Positions 50,180-62,834 are shown, counted from the first letter of the stretch. The stretch is 64,000 bases of DNA from Monilinia fructicola (GCA_008692225.1 VICG01000014.1:434001-498000), one strand, 5' to 3'. The notes: a model not told the origin generated them from the sequence alone. Program-made: numbers and translations.

Positions 50180-50955
50180 GATATGGCGGTGATATACCAA
50201 TCTATCTCTGCAAAAACTATCGACCTTAGAAGAAAGCCTTCCGGAGCTATTGCTTTTCTTTGTAGGCTTGGATACCATCAGTTCAGGTTCAATGGAAAGG
50301 CAGGTTCAGATCATGTTTTTGATCCGGAATGGACGGACCATCATACCACTGTTCAGTATGTGGCACATGATCTTACGGATCGACTTTGACTGGAGAGAAT
50401 GTTCTCGGAGCGCATATTGGAGATGTGCTCTATGCTAGAGATCAAGGGGATGGAGTTTTTGGCCAAAGTATGAAGATAATATATACGTTCGATATGGAAA
50501 TGAGCTATAGTTTTTTGTCAAACTTCATATTTTAACAAAAGTGGCCGCCATTCTGTCCAGATATCTGATAACAAGTAGCGGGCGGCCCCACGTGCAACTC
50601 TCGCCAACATATATGTTTCTGGATCTCATGACATGCGTTGATATTCAACAGGCTGGGGTTCTTCAGGCTTTAATGACGGTTCATGGAAGCCAGCAAAAGA
50701 ATTGGAAGGTCCAATAGGAGCTCTGAAATATCAAAGTCACCCACCAGTTGTGTTACATGAAACGTTTGTGCCAATTAAGGAAATCTCTCCGCGCCCTGGT
50801 ACCATTTGTATTGATTTGGGCCAAAATTTATCGATCATGGCAGGAATCGTTCCTGCCTTCTGATGAGTGTTCTGCTTCCCTTCAAAGACATCGCTTTGAT
50901 GACAGAGTATGGGCCGAGCAAGGTAGAACCGTTAGTCTCGAACATGGGACTCTAA
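50180..50955 (+). pseudogene. GH78 alpha-L-rhamnosidase fragment
   Basis: Frame 1 reads LGYHQFRFNGKAGSDHVFDP, EWTDHHTTVQYVAHDLTDRL and stop. It then continues TGENVLGAHIGDVLYARDQ and GVFGQSMKIIYTFDM. After another break comes GWGSSGFNDGSWKPAKELEG, then ALKYQSHPPVVLHETFVPIK, then DLGQNLSIMAGI. This is the order of the N-terminal jelly-roll domain of bacterial-type rhamnosidases (GY..YINGK.VGDHVLDPGWTDY-like, then GENVLGA). The catalytic (alpha/alpha)6 domain is absent, so it is a truncated, frameshifted relic. Confidence 0.72.
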
Positions 50956-51073
50956 TTTAGAATCTCAGTATGGGTTTATACTCTTATATATCTTCTAAAA
51001 TGAAATTTGAAAAACAAATATATTTTATAATTCAACTGTATCTAAATCCCACGTAATATCCTCGGATCACATC

Positions 51074-52534
51074 CTAACACCTCTCCTCAATTCTCACCTC
51101 GTGCTCAACACTAATACCTTCCTGAGGAAATTTCCCGCTCTCAGCATATCCGTCTGATCCCCCATCAATATGCGTAGCCACCGCATAGACTGTTCCGTCG
51201 ACACCCTTACCCAAACTCAACTCTTTGACCGAATCCGTCTCACTCCGAAGTCTCTGACTACCATGACTACCACTGATTCCCCACTTACTGTTCGCACTCC
51301 ATCACTTCTCTTCTGCGTTGGATAATCGGAAAGCTGGTGTGAGGCTGTGGCAGAAAGAGGTTGCCTAGAGAGAGATAGCCAGATGGGACGGTAGGTAGGG
51401 AGACTAACACAGAGAATAGCGGAACTGAGTTCTATGTTTGCCCAAAAGAATACGGGGGATGTATAGTCTGTTTCGTGTTAAATGACATCCCGAGTACCGA
51501 AAACATCGTGGGATGAAAGAGAAAGAAAAAAAGAAAGAATAACCAACAAGTCTCATCATTATAGTGAGCAAGAAATCCACCACCAACGTGAAAATATGCC
51601 ACCATACGCGTAACACTAAACGCACATACACTAAGGACGAAAATTAGACACATTCATCAGCGCCTCGAAGTTAAAACTCACGTCGCCCCCAAGAGAAACA
51701 TCAGCAACACGCCAACCTTCTGTTTCACCCGTAACTTCAACTGCCACACCATCGGAACCGGCAACGCCAAAATCATAATATCGACCACGATATCTGATAC
51801 ACTCATCGCATACCACATGTCCAGCGCACGCATACATTTATGGTTGTAAAAGGGCTCCACGAAAGGCGTGATCGGGTAGCACGTAAAGAGATTGGCGAAG
51901 AAGAAGGATACGCTCCAGGTGATGACGAGCGCCATCATAGCTTGCGATGCGAGGTGGAATGTGTGGCCGCGGAAGATGTTCATGTAGAGGATTAGGATGG
52001 AGGCTTTGGTGAAGCCGAGGCCGATGGTTGAGAGCATGTTGACGGCGAATTTGCACTGGTTGGGTGGGTTAGTCCTTGTGTTTGTGTTGGAGGGGTAGAT
52101 GAGGATGGTGTGAGAAGACTTGTACTTTCTCATATGTGACGAATTTAGGGTCGTCTAATATTGGCTGTCCGTTAGCATCGACGACTTGATGCTGGCCTAG
52201 CCCTCCTTTGATTGCAGCTGCAAGCGAGTGTGTAAGTAAGGAATTCGGTAGTAAAATATGCACTGATGAAGATATAACATACCCACAAGCTGAACGGAGC
52301 AGCAACCGATAGCAAATGCCTTCCTACTGTTAGATACGTCTAGGCATTTCCAAAATTCTGATTCGTGCTCACCATCGCAACCAAGATGAGATAATCATCC
52401 AATTGGATACTTCTCCTCCCAATCCATTTAGCCCACAACCTAAGGACCACCGCAAATATCGGCAAGACAATGAAGCCAATCCCCAGACCAATCATCTGGG
52501 GCTGATTATAGTTATCTGCCATGTAAACAGTCAT
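51074..52534 (-). CDS. Rhodopsin-like fungal integral membrane protein (7-TM)
   Basis: At least five introns can be placed by reading-frame continuity. The N-terminus MTVYMADNYNQPQMIGLGIG is followed by the first membrane helix and AKWIGRRSIQLDDYLILVAM. Joined text continues AFAIGCCSVQLV, AAIKGGLGQHQVVDANGQPI, FVTYEKCKFAVNMLSTIGLG, WSVSFFFANLFTCYPI, MWYAMSVSDIVVDIMILALP and VAYFHVGGGFLAHYNDETYY, then TSPVFFWANIELSSAILCVS, LPTYRPIW and a soluble tail ending VEHEVRIEERC. The GGLGxH, LDDY, YPI and NDET motifs are typical of the fungal rhodopsin-domain family of membrane proteins found near secondary metabolism and effector loci. In the tail (about 51215-51320) the frame changes; either a very short 35-bp intron or a frameshift plus stop is needed. 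Function unknown. Confidence 0.72.
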
Positions 52535-54118
52535 AATGTGCGAGACTTAGCATTTGCATCAAGCAAATGTGTTAATTGGTTGAAAGCTTGAGATGTCAGT
52601 GGAGAATTCATACCGTAGGCATCGACTAGCTTATATAGCTTCATCTCACAAAAGGCAAACCTTCGAAGGTGGCCTGAATGAAACGATTAGAAGCATATTT
52701 GGGTTCTTATCAACTTTTCTTTTGTCGACTATGATATTTGAACCCTGTATCTTGTAGTTTTTTCTTCGACCCTTTAAGTAGCGCCCGAGTCGCATATATA
52801 TATTTTTTCTTTATAATTCCGAGTCAATGCATGGAGGTATAGGATCTAAAATTCACACATCATTATGATCGAAAATAATGGTATTGATGATATCACAATA
52901 ACCATGTCGTTCCGGAATCTCAAATCCAGCTCAATGGAATCATCAGGCAAAAACAAAAAAAAGGATGAGGACGCATTGACCAAGATATATGGAAGGCCTC
53001 TCTTTGAATCAGAGAGCTCTTCCAACCTCCAATAACAGATGGTAATAGATCACCAGCAATTGATTCTCTCAATCAATTTGAAAATTAGCCTCTGAGCACA
53101 AGGAACATTCTCCAACACATTGCGCACGGGGTGAATTATGATGAGCCAAACCACATCCGTACATACCGAATCACCTCCTTCGGTAACATTGCTGTCGCCA
53201 TTCCCGAGGATTTCTTATCACAAAACCCCCTGAAAAGAAGCGATCTCCAGTAGCACTTGCCTCAAGTTTTTGAGTCTCGGCCACTTACATTTCACACTCC
53301 ACGACTCTGTAGTCGCTCGGATGTACGTTTCTTTTTCTATGCTTCATGTTGTAAAGGGGGAGTGTTGTGAAACATAATAGTACGCCACATATAATCCAGG
53401 ATGTGCGCCACGGATTGAATACTTTGAGGTTGTTGCTCTGGGTAGTTGTAGATAATATCCTGGGATTTTCTATCGGAGCAAATGCAGAGGATATTGATAG
53501 CTACTATAATGTAGAGTGATATAACAATAGTCAAAAAACAGTGTAAATGGTGCATATAAACAATCGCAAACACACTCCTAAGCAATATCTGGATTTTTGC
53601 AAGAGGAACTGGCTAATATTAGAACGCTGTGAGATACCTAACCCTCACTAATCCCCGCGTAAGTTCGCTCAAGCCATAAGCATCGGAAGCGTGACTTTTC
53701 AAAGGTTGAATGAATGACCTTTTAACCAATTCTCCTTTCCTTGTAGAGATACAACGCCATTTGATTCAGTTCTCAATGATCAATATATATTGATTCCATT
53801 GGAAAACTTAACGGGTGGATGCTGTCCTTACAGCATACAAGGCGTCTCAAAACAATGCAAAGGATGGGCTTGACTAAGAACCTCCAATCCGGATACATAA
53901 TACTGCTCACTCGAGCACAGTTACTTTATACTCTCTTGACAGTTGGAATTTGTAGGAAATCATGAACAATTTCAGGATCTAGGACAGGGGTTTTGCTTTG
54001 AATACTCTTGATACCCATATCGAGCTTGAAATCTGTATCGTAAGTAGTTACAACAGTATGCGCTATAGCATTGAGGTTGAATTTCGCTGCATAGAAAACA
54101 CGAACCAGCATTGGGCTA
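52535..54118. other. Intergenic region
   Basis: No recognised gene. The minus frame at 53337-53585 has one hydrophobic stretch but no domain, no supporting introns and an undistinguished start. Confidence 0.5.
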
Positions 54119-54262
54119 CACGTCGGATGGACGCCCATCTGAGCTAATATGAACCTGCCCAGGTGTGGCGCAGTCTTTAAGAAAATAACCTCAAATGCCA
54201 GTCCACCCGATATCTTACCGAGATGCTGAATCCACATGAACTCAGATGGACGTCCACACAAT
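54119..54262. mobile_element. Short MITE related to the 6.55-kb TIR element
   Basis: Left CGTCGGATGGACGCCCATCT and right GAACTCAGATGGACGTCCAC form inverted ends. The inner GCCAGTCCACCCGATATCTT matches the subterminal motif of the longer copy at 6552-7503. About 144 bp, without coding capacity. Target duplication is unclear. The frame at 53926-54261 simply reads across it. Confidence 0.75.
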
Positions 54263-54463
54263 ATCCATGGATAGTTCTATCCATTTAGATTGAATATAAG
54301 CCAATCTTCCTTAACCGCTCTAAGGGTAACCTCTATGTGGAGAAATCAAAAGAATAATGAGTCGATTGTTGTCTGAAAGGGGACTAATTTATACTTTAAT
54401 AATAGGGATATCGTAATTTACTTACACAGCTGCAACACGATGCATACATCTCTAGCCCTCAAT

Positions 54464-57118
54464 CTACAAGCCATTCCACCACTCTGTCTTCTCAACCTCA
54501 AACTTTCCTCTCAACTCACCATTTCCCTCTTCACTAGTGTTGCCCACAATGACCTCATATTCATCCTTCTCCACAATCCATGCCTCTCTAACCTCATCCC
54601 AAAATGCCGCTGCATACTTGATATCGATATTAACCTCCACAGTCTTCTCCTCTCCTGCCTCCAAAAATACCTTGTCGAATCCCTTCAACTCTTTGTTTGG
54701 TCTACGAATAGATGGATTTTGTTGCTTGATATATACTTGAACCACTTCTGCTCCTGGAATCTCTCCAATATTCTTAACTTTTACTCGCACTTTGATGCTT
54801 TTCTCGATTTTTTCGACAGTTAGGTCAGAAATAGAAAACTGGGTGTAGCTGAGTCCATGGCCGAAGGGGAACAAGACTGGTAGATTCAATGCCTCGTACC
54901 ATCTATAACCCATATAAATATCTTCACCATAAATAACTCTACCTCTTTCCGATCTGAAGCTCAAGAATGCTGGATTATCTTCAATGCGGTTTGGGAAAGT
55001 CAGGGGTAATTTTGCTGAAGGATTGGTTTTACCAAATATGACATCTGCAATGGCATTGCCGGTCTCATTGCCTCCATACCAAGCCTGTAAAAGAGCTGGG
55101 GTTGTAGATAAAAATGGAAGAGCTATAGGAGTTCCGGATTGGATCACGACGACTGTGTTAGGGTTGATGGGTGTGAGAGTTGAGATCAATTTGTTCAGAT
55201 GCAATGGTAGGCCGAATATCTCTCGATCAGCTCCTTCACCTTCCCAATCGGACTAAGAAACTGTTAGCTGTGTCTGATATACGAGAAGGCAAAAACTTAC
55301 ATTTAGACCAGCACAGATGATGACTTGATCAGCCTCCTTTGCTAATTTTGCTGCGTGTGCAATTTCTTCATCTGCATCGATGATCTTTGCACCTCCAATT
55401 CTGACGGCTCCAGGGCCAAAGAGGACATTGTCTCCTCTATCCAACTTGCAGCTTGGCGCACTAGCAAATTCAACTTTGATGTGGTATTTTTGCCCCTTCT
55501 TGAGTTGTACGACTCCTCTTTCTTCAACTGTACCACAGGAGAAGAACATAGTTCCCCTAGTCTGTTTTGTCGTATTGTCAATTACCAATTTGCCATCCAC
55601 ATACAAATTCGCGGTTCCATATACCCCCAGTCCAAACTCAAAATCAGAATCCTCTTCAGCGGTCAAATACCCCTCGATATCAGCCCACCACAATTCATCT
55701 TTCAACTTGGAGGAATAGTAATCCATCATTAGAAGCTCTGTCTTGGTAAGAGTGAATTCATCTGCTACTTGTCGATTTTCAGTCGTTGGGGGATCATTAT
55801 ATGCTCTGAAAGTGACACCTGTCTCTCCCTTGTCTGTCTTGAGAAGAAGACCAAGCAATGGAAGATCCTTGTGTGCATAAGCTCCTACAGTATATGTTGG
55901 AGCAGATTCTAATTGAGCACTAATGCCATGAAATGGTGTGACTGCATAGTATGCTGCAAGAGATGCCGAACCACCTCCATGATATGTAGCAATCTTGGCA
56001 TTGGGGCCGACAACCAGAGTCTATAGGGACGTCAGCTTCTGTGGGTACCACCAAGCATACGATCTCACCTTTTTGTCTTTTCGTAGAGGTAATACATTCC
56101 CCTCGTTCTTCATCAAAACAATTGAGTCACCACCTATTTTCCTCAAAAGGGTAGCTGTCTCTGGAGTGTCTGCGGTTTTTTCCTCTGCATTCTCGGGGAT
56201 ATTTGCATCTGCAACACGATTGACAAGCCGAAGCACATTTCTGGCACGTTCATCAAGAACATGTTGAGGCACCTTTCCTGTACTAACAGCTTGTATCAAC
56301 AGTTGGCCTCTCCACTTCGTTGCGCCTGGCATTTCCAAGTCTAAACCGGCGTTGATAGCGCCTGTAGTTGAGTATGTACCCCACCAGTCACTCATAACAC
56401 AGCCTTCCCAACCCCATTCTCCGCGTAAAATATTCTTAAGAATTCTTGGATTCTCACTGACATGTGTCCCGTTAACCTTATTATAAGCCGTCATAAATAA
56501 GCCTGGCTTCGAATCCCTAACCACCAATTGGAACGGTAATAAATATATTTCTCTCAATGCCCTCTCCGTGATTATAACATTAACACCATTCCTGTTGTGC
56601 TCTTGATCATTACAAACAAAGTGTTTGATCGTAGCTTGGACACCTGTCTCTTGAATCCCATTCACAAGTGCTGCAGCACCCAATCCAGATAATACAGGAT
56701 CCTCACTCAGTGATTCAAATCCACGACCTCCTAAAGGCGATCTCTGCATATTGATAGTCGGGCCAAGAATCACGTGTGCACCTTTGGCTTTCGCTTCCTC
56801 TCCCATCAAAACGCCAGCGCGATGGAGAAGTTTGGTATCCCATGTCGCAGCGAGACCAGTGCCGCACGGAAAACAAGCTGCACTGATGCCATTGAAAAAT
56901 CTAGTACCTCGCACACCATTAGGTCCATCCGACACACGGATTGAAGGTACATTATATTTGGGTATAGCGTTCGTATGCCACCAGTCGACACCTGGAAGTT
57001 GTTAGATATGTGACTTTTGTCATGTGCAGGGATGTAGAAATATACCTGCCAGTAGAGAAACTTTCTCTACATTATCAAGCTTTGAAAGCACATCTTCCAC
57101 GTCGATTCTGTTCGTCAT
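54464..57118 (-). CDS. GH3 beta-glucosidase with PA14 domain
   Basis: Hydrolyses terminal beta-D-glucosyl residues of cello-oligosaccharides and plant glucosides. Exons are 57118-57046, 56991-56069, 56020-55301 and 55252-54464. Introns are 57045-56992, 56068-56021 and 55300-55253, all GT-AG and about 50 bp. The product is about 834 residues. The N-terminal TIM-barrel domain contains SDGPNGVRG, then [14 protein letters not shown] and the nucleophile motif [11 protein letters not shown] (Asp at about residue 226). A PA14 insertion follows ([20 protein letters not shown], then [15 protein letters not shown]), then the second sandwich domain with [10 protein letters not shown], and the fibronectin-III-like tail ([10 protein letters not shown]). 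No signal peptide is visible, so it is probably intracellular. Length and domain order match Aspergillus-type bglI enzymes; all expected catalytic motifs are present. Confidence 0.95.
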
Positions 57119-58007
57119 CGTGATTGTTCAAATTGTAAAACCGGTGTTGTACTTTCAACGCAGTAGAATACCAAGAGAGAAAGAGATATATGTAATGAAC
57201 GAGGGGGGCAGGAACGAATGTACCGATCTATCATATGCATGGACTTCCAGGTTCTCGTAGTTAATCTTGGAAGAAATGAAGCTCCAATTAAAAGATTGTG
57301 GAATTTCGGCCCTACATCACGCCCGTTCATCACATTTCTGATTCACCCGCTATTTCCAACACTCCACAGCAGAAATTCATATTATCATTGGCCATTGGCG
57401 TACAAGTTGATCTCTTCTGCTTCTAATTTTGTTAGGATGATGAAGAAGCGGGTAATATTCGGCGTCGGCAATTCTTCGGAAAGATAGAGAAATGTATGAA
57501 ACTGTAAAATACGGAACTGCATGTTCCATTGGGAAATCATGCGTGGGGTAACCTAGAGGATCAAAGCTGTACAGACTCTACAGAGTAATATAAAAGCAAG
57601 GCTTATGTGGGTCAATGACGGAATCAAGAATGCCTGTGGAAAATTCATCTATATTTATGACAACCAAGAGAACCACAGATTTTCGGAGCCATGTTCCGCT
57701 TCTTATCGGGCTTTGATGGACCGAGCCATACATTGGTCCCTTTAGCTGGCCTAGTAACACTCATCAGTTTTCTGGTTTCCGAATATTACCCAGTTGACTT
57801 CTACGTTTTGCCGAATATCCAAGAAAAGGGGTTGGCGAGCTGGATAGACCAAGTGATACTAACCAATTCATTCGGCCACAGTATATTGTTCAACAAGAAA
57901 GGGGCCTGCAGCAAAACATTGCATATTCATTATATCGTAACAAGACTAGACAATCATGTGCTAAGCCGCTATCAAAACTCCAAACTGGACTAACCTACGC
58001 AAGCCAA
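57119..58007. other. Intergenic region
   Basis: Contains the upstream region of the glucosidase gene and the 3' side of MCM2. The + frame at 57691-57993 has no recognised domain and no supporting features. Confidence 0.55.
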
Positions 58008-60689
58008 TCAAGCCCTCGTAGCAGTAGTAGCCCTCTGTCCTCTTTCCAAATTTCTGTTCCTCCTCCCACCACCAGGTCTTGCAAGAGTATACTTTGCGAA
58101 CGCACGAGCAAGTGCTTTCTTGCAACTAACTTTTTGGCTCCCAACAAAAGAATCAATTGTAACAGCAATTGCGCGGTCAATATCTTGCGCAGAGACATAT
58201 TCAGAGAGTCGCATACGACAGAATGCTTCACTGATACGCATGATAGCTTCTAGATGACGGACCTAAATGAAGGGTTAGAAAATTGTGTGGGAGAGGGCAG
58301 TGTATCTACTTACGGTGATTGGATAAGCTCCAGTGGCTAATGATTCTCTTCTCATATCGGCAAAAAGTTTCGATACCTTCTCCTCATCGATATTGTACAG
58401 CTTTGGACTGCATCTTTCCCTAGCATAGAGAATGTATTTTCGAAGTAACTCTTGCTTGATTTCGCCTTCCTGCTTAGGCTCACCACCATTGATCGCGCTG
58501 TCTCGCACCTCGGCATCATGCTCAGTTTCCATAGACGCTTGGTTTTCGTCTGTAGGTTGACTCCCTGGATGAGAGCGACCATGCGATCCCACAACGAATC
58601 TGGCAAGTCTTTCATCTTCAGCCGGGTCGACTGTGTCGCGAACAACACAAAGGATATCGAAACGAGACAAAATGGGCTCAGTAAGCTCCACATTTTGCGA
58701 GAAAGGGATCGTTGAATTGTAACGGCCACCAATTGGATTTGCTGCAGCGATGATACCACATCGGGCCTGAAGTGTTGTGACGATACCAGCTTTAGATATG
58801 GATATAGTTTGCTGTTCCATAGCCTCGTGAATAGACGTTCGATCCTGATCGTTCATCTTGTCGAACTCATCAATAAGACATGTACCCCTATCCGCAAGCA
58901 CCAAAGCACCGCCTTCCAGAGTCCACTCACTCGTAAGAGGATCTTTGCGTACACTGGCCGTAAGACCAACAGCACTGGCTCCTTGACCGGTTGCAAAGAC
59001 AGCTCTGTGAGCAGTTTTCTCCACGTACTTGAGAACTTGTGATTTCGCTGTTCCCGGGTCTCCTAGGAGAAGGACGTTGATGTCACCACGAATATGATGC
59101 TTTCCTTGGGCGACTTTAGCAACCCCTCCCATAAGTGAAAGAGCAACAGCTGTTTTGATATCGGTATGACCGTAAATACTCGGTGCAATTGAGTTGATTA
59201 TTTTGTCCACAATTTGGGGGTCGCGAGAAAGAGCGCGAATCTCGTGCTCGTCTTCCTCTGTGAGTCTGAATCCAGCAAGTTGATCGTGAGATTTAACAAC
59301 GTTGTTAGCCTCTAAAATTGTCGCAAATACTGGGAAACCATTTCTGTTGTTCAACTGAGCATCGTAGTTATTGCGGTAAACACCGGTGACTTCAATCTCC
59401 TCACCGGGCTTGGCTTTATCGATAAGATCCCAAAGAAGGATGACTTCCCGATGACGGGGGAGGCGACCCGCAGGAACAGTTCCTGGTGATTCTTGTAGTG
59501 TCAATTTTTGATAATTGCGATAGACTGTCTTTTCTGAGTTGAGATTGAAAGGCCCACGAGATTGACAATTCGCGCAGAAAGAAATCTTAACTTCCACATT
59601 GGACTCCTGCTGGAAAGGTCCAAGTCTTGTATGGCACTTGGCACAATCAAACATGACATATTTGAGCTGTGGAAACACACCACTTCGACGAGTTACCACT
59701 CCACTGACTCTGACGAGGCAGTTTAAATGTGTTTGGCGTAGTTGGCGTAGGGTATAATGTACAGGCAAATCGGTAATACGGACATGAATTTCGGAATGGA
59801 TTTGCTGGTAATCGTTGTAATGTAATAGGGTAACCTCCATGGCAACTTCGTCGAATAATTGAAGCATTTCACCAGGGGCGTTGGCCAAGAAATACGCAAG
59901 AATAGCTTTTGATGCGGACAAATGATCGTAAGAAACTTCAAGGGACTCCGCATTAATCTCACCAAGAGTTTTGATACGACTACCATAAACAGAAACTCCA
60001 TGGTCGTCGGTGTACTCTGTAAGAAAAGCCTTGAACTCTCTCCTAATCGTTCTTTGAACAGATGGTGTAGCAATCCACTCAACTAAACTTGATGACTTGA
60101 CGTCCTGTAAAGTCTCAAGGGACAGTTCTTCTTCCATAATATCCTCCTGCATATCCTCATCTTCATCCTCGTCGTAATGATGGCGTCTACGTCTGGGTTG
60201 ATTCATAAGGTCCAGGTCTCCGTCCTCATCTTCATCCTGCAAGAACGCAGCTGGCATGCGACGCTGCCTAGCCAGTTCCCTGTCTCGGCGGTTCAACCTG
60301 GCTTCGAGTTGTCTTCTGGAAGCAGCATCAAGCGCTTCGTACTCTCCTTCATCATCGATATCGGCTCCTTCATAATTTGTATCATCCCGAGCATTCTTGT
60401 AGTCTCGTTCGTAGTTTCCAGCAAAAAGATCAATTCCGTCCTCATCTTCGGCCATCTCATCAGCGTCGTCAATATCGAGAGCAATTTCAACATCATCTTC
60501 AATCTCATCGTCGTCATCATCTTCGACGCCGTGTCGAATTGGAGCAGGCGGGGAAGATCTGAAGTCTCCAGGGGGACTAGAAGGTGCTGCACCGCCTGGA
60601 AGATTATCATCTTCTGGTTCTCTGGAGCGCTTGCGACGATTTCTACCGCCATGGATACCGCGATTGGCGGATGACATGTTATTTCGCAA
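58008..60689 (-). CDS. MCM2: DNA replication licensing factor, MCM2 subunit
   Basis: Subunit of the MCM2-7 replicative helicase loaded at origins in the nucleus. Exon 1 is 60689-58314 and exon 2 is 58262-58008; the intron is 58313-58263 (GTAAGT...CATTTAG), joining AYPIT to VRHLEAIMRISEAFCRM. The product is 876 residues from the first ATG. MSSANRGIHGG at 60677 is an equally likely start and gives 872. The acidic N-terminal tail (EDDDDDEIEDDVEIALDIDD) is typical of MCM2, where it binds histones. The zinc finger CAKCHTR..CANC lies at about residues 347-375, Walker A GDPGTAKSQ near 541, Walker B CLIDEFDKM near 605 and arginine-finger SRFDIL near 675. Length and motifs match the family. The gene is divergent from the UBR7-type gene, with about 400 bp between start codons. 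Confidence 0.97.
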
Positions 60690-61093
60690 AGGGGAACTAT
60701 TAGACGCAATAGTTAATATTGTTCAGTGGTAGAGAATTATTGGGGGTTGGGGGTGTTGTATTGAGAAAACCAATTATGCGCACCTCATAATATAAATTCT
60801 TGATAATGTACTAGCAGTAAATAGACCTCAATACGGTGGTTAATTGTGCTGTAGTTCGATTTGAGATGTTGAAATTGAAGTGCTTGCATAAATTAAGGGT
60901 AGGGAAAACACGTAAAATCTGCCATTGAGACGCGACGCGGCCAAGCTAAACCTTTTTTGAAACGACCGCGTAAAGTGCTTTTGTGATCGCTGATGCATTA
61001 CTAGATAATCGCGACAATTCCTCAATCTCGATTTCATGTTTCAAACTAAATCTCAACGACAAGGACAAATTTCATCTTCACGGCAAATTGATT
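60690..61093. promoter_or_regulatory. Bidirectional intergenic region between MCM2 and the UBR7-type gene
   Basis: 404 bp separate two divergent start codons. It holds GACGCGACGCGGCC near 60931-60944, which includes ACGCG (the core of MluI-cell-cycle-box-like sites, ACGCGT), but no exact MCB element. Shared promoter use is an inference from position. Confidence 0.4.
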
Positions 61094-62834
61094 ATGGAAC
61101 CCCGATCAAATGCGCAGTCGAATGAGACTTCTAGTAGCCAAACCGGTGGCGGCTCACGAAGTGAGAGCTTCTCCTCCCAGAAGTCTGATGATTCCCACAC
61201 AGCAGCGGAGTATGTCATATGAAATTTACTTCCCGGTAGTCTCCATAACTTATTTCGATGCTAATAACTTTACTAGATTTATTAAGAAGCAACTAGAGCT
61301 CGAGGAAGAAGCGCGCGAAGCATTGCCCTATGTAATGACGTGATACCCTAAATTTCAAGAACTCTTTACTGATTGTGATTGATAGAGCATCGATACCTGT
61401 ACAAAGCCTCTTGGCCCTCTTCGGCAAATTCTGTTTTCATGCTTGACATGCAATCCTGCCCCATCCAACGCATCCGATCCATATACTCCTGCCGGCGTCT
61501 GTTATTCCTGCTCAATACAATGTCACGGTGAACACACTTTAGTGGAATTATTCAATAAACGGAACTTTACTTGTGACTGCGGAACGACACGCATTCCAGC
61601 AACATCGCCTTGCAGCTTGCGCGTTAACCCAAAGACGAGCACAAAGGGCGATGTGCATTCGGAAGTTCCAGATTCCAAGAACAAATATAATGACAATTTC
61701 AGAAATCGTTTTTGTGGCTGTGGATGCGACTATGACGCTTACAAAGAGAAGGGTACAATGTTCCAGTGCTTGGGTCTAGGTAGTGCCGATGAAGGTGGTT
61801 GTGGTGAGGACTGGTGGCATCCAGGTTGTATTGCAGGTTTAGGGCCTAATTGGTACGAGGATATGAGCAATAAAGGTAGCCCCAAGAAGTCGAAGCAGAG
61901 AAGCGAAGGCCCGTTGGAATCTATTACGGAAGTTGCAGAACCAGGCGTGGCAGAACCAAGCAACGATGAGTCTGGTGAGACAAAAGGAGAGATCGATGCC
62001 CCAAAACCAGATCCAGTTACCGAAGGAGAGGAGGAAGAGGACCCTCCGCTACCTCCAGGATTTCCAGATGAAGATGATTTTGAAGGATTCATTTGCTACA
62101 AATGTGTTGATGCGAATCCATGGATCAAAAGATATGCTGGTACACCCGGTTTCCTCGCTCCTGTTTTCAAAAGAAGTGCAGCCCCTTCTCCCGAGGCTGA
62201 GATTCCGACGAAAATCTATGGACCTTCTTGTGCCACCGATCCTCGAATCCAGGAAGCGCAAGGCGGAGGATGACGAGATTTCAAATTGTTCTTCGGCATC
62301 GAAACGAGTGAAGGGTGATGAAGGAGAGAAGCTGGGCGAGAAAGAGTATAACAAAGATAGCAATGACACGTCGGCAGTCTGCAAAATCAAGGCATTACCA
62401 AGATTACAACATGGTCAAATGTCCATATTTTTCAAAGCAGACTTTCGAGACCACCTCTGCCGTTGTTCAGACTGTTTCCCACTATTATCGAAACATCCTC
62501 AGCTCCTCGAAGAAGAAGAAACTTATGAGCCCCAGTATCAGACGATGGAAATGAAGGAGGGAGTACGGTCGGCAGTGGAAGCATATATGATCGTGGAGAG
62601 AGTGCTCTCAAGAATGTTGACCGTGTGCGGGCAATTGAAGGTGTGATGGCGTATAACCATCTGAAAGATAAACTCAAACCATTTTTCCAGAAGTTTGCAG
62701 AAAGCGGACAAGCTATCAGTGCAGAGGATATTAAACAACACTTTGCGAAGATACGAGGTGATGAGCAGGCTATAAAAGATGCTGGCGAGGGAGCTAAGGC
62801 TGATGATAATAGGGAAGAGCAAAGTGGTTATTAA
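61094..62834 (+). CDS. UBR-box/PHD-type E3 ubiquitin ligase, UBR7 (Mlo2) family
   Basis: Start MEPRSNAQSNETSSSQTG. Introns are 61210-61276 (GTATGT...TTTACTAG) and 61332-61385 (GTAATG...GATAG). The joined exons read EFIKKQLELEEEAREALPYS, then DTCTKPLGPLRQILFSCLTC, and the UBR zinc box CYSCSIQCHGEHTLVELFNK to TCDCG. The atypical PHD region (CGCGCDYDAY to EDWWHPGCI) and a conserved C-terminus (FFKADFRDHLCRCSDC, LLEEEETYEP, then SIYDRGESALKNVDRVRAIE) follow. UBR7 proteins are E3 ligases, with histone H2B reported for the human one. The frame changes twice: +1 between about 62210 and 62262 (before SRKRKAEDDE) and back near 62535-62545 (before DDGNEGGSTVGSG). Since the two changes cancel, total coding length (1620 nt) stays divisible by three. 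A 41-bp GT-AG intron could replace the second change but would be unusually short. Confidence 0.87.

Noticed and set aside
53926..54261. 111-codon minus frame
   Set aside because: Half of it is the short MITE; the remainder has no recognisable domain.
57691..57993. 100-codon + frame between the glucosidase and MCM2 genes
   Set aside because: No family resemblance, no promoter or intron evidence.
59723..60709. Several 60-165 codon frames on both strands over MCM2
   Set aside because: Shadow frames of the MCM2 coding sequence.
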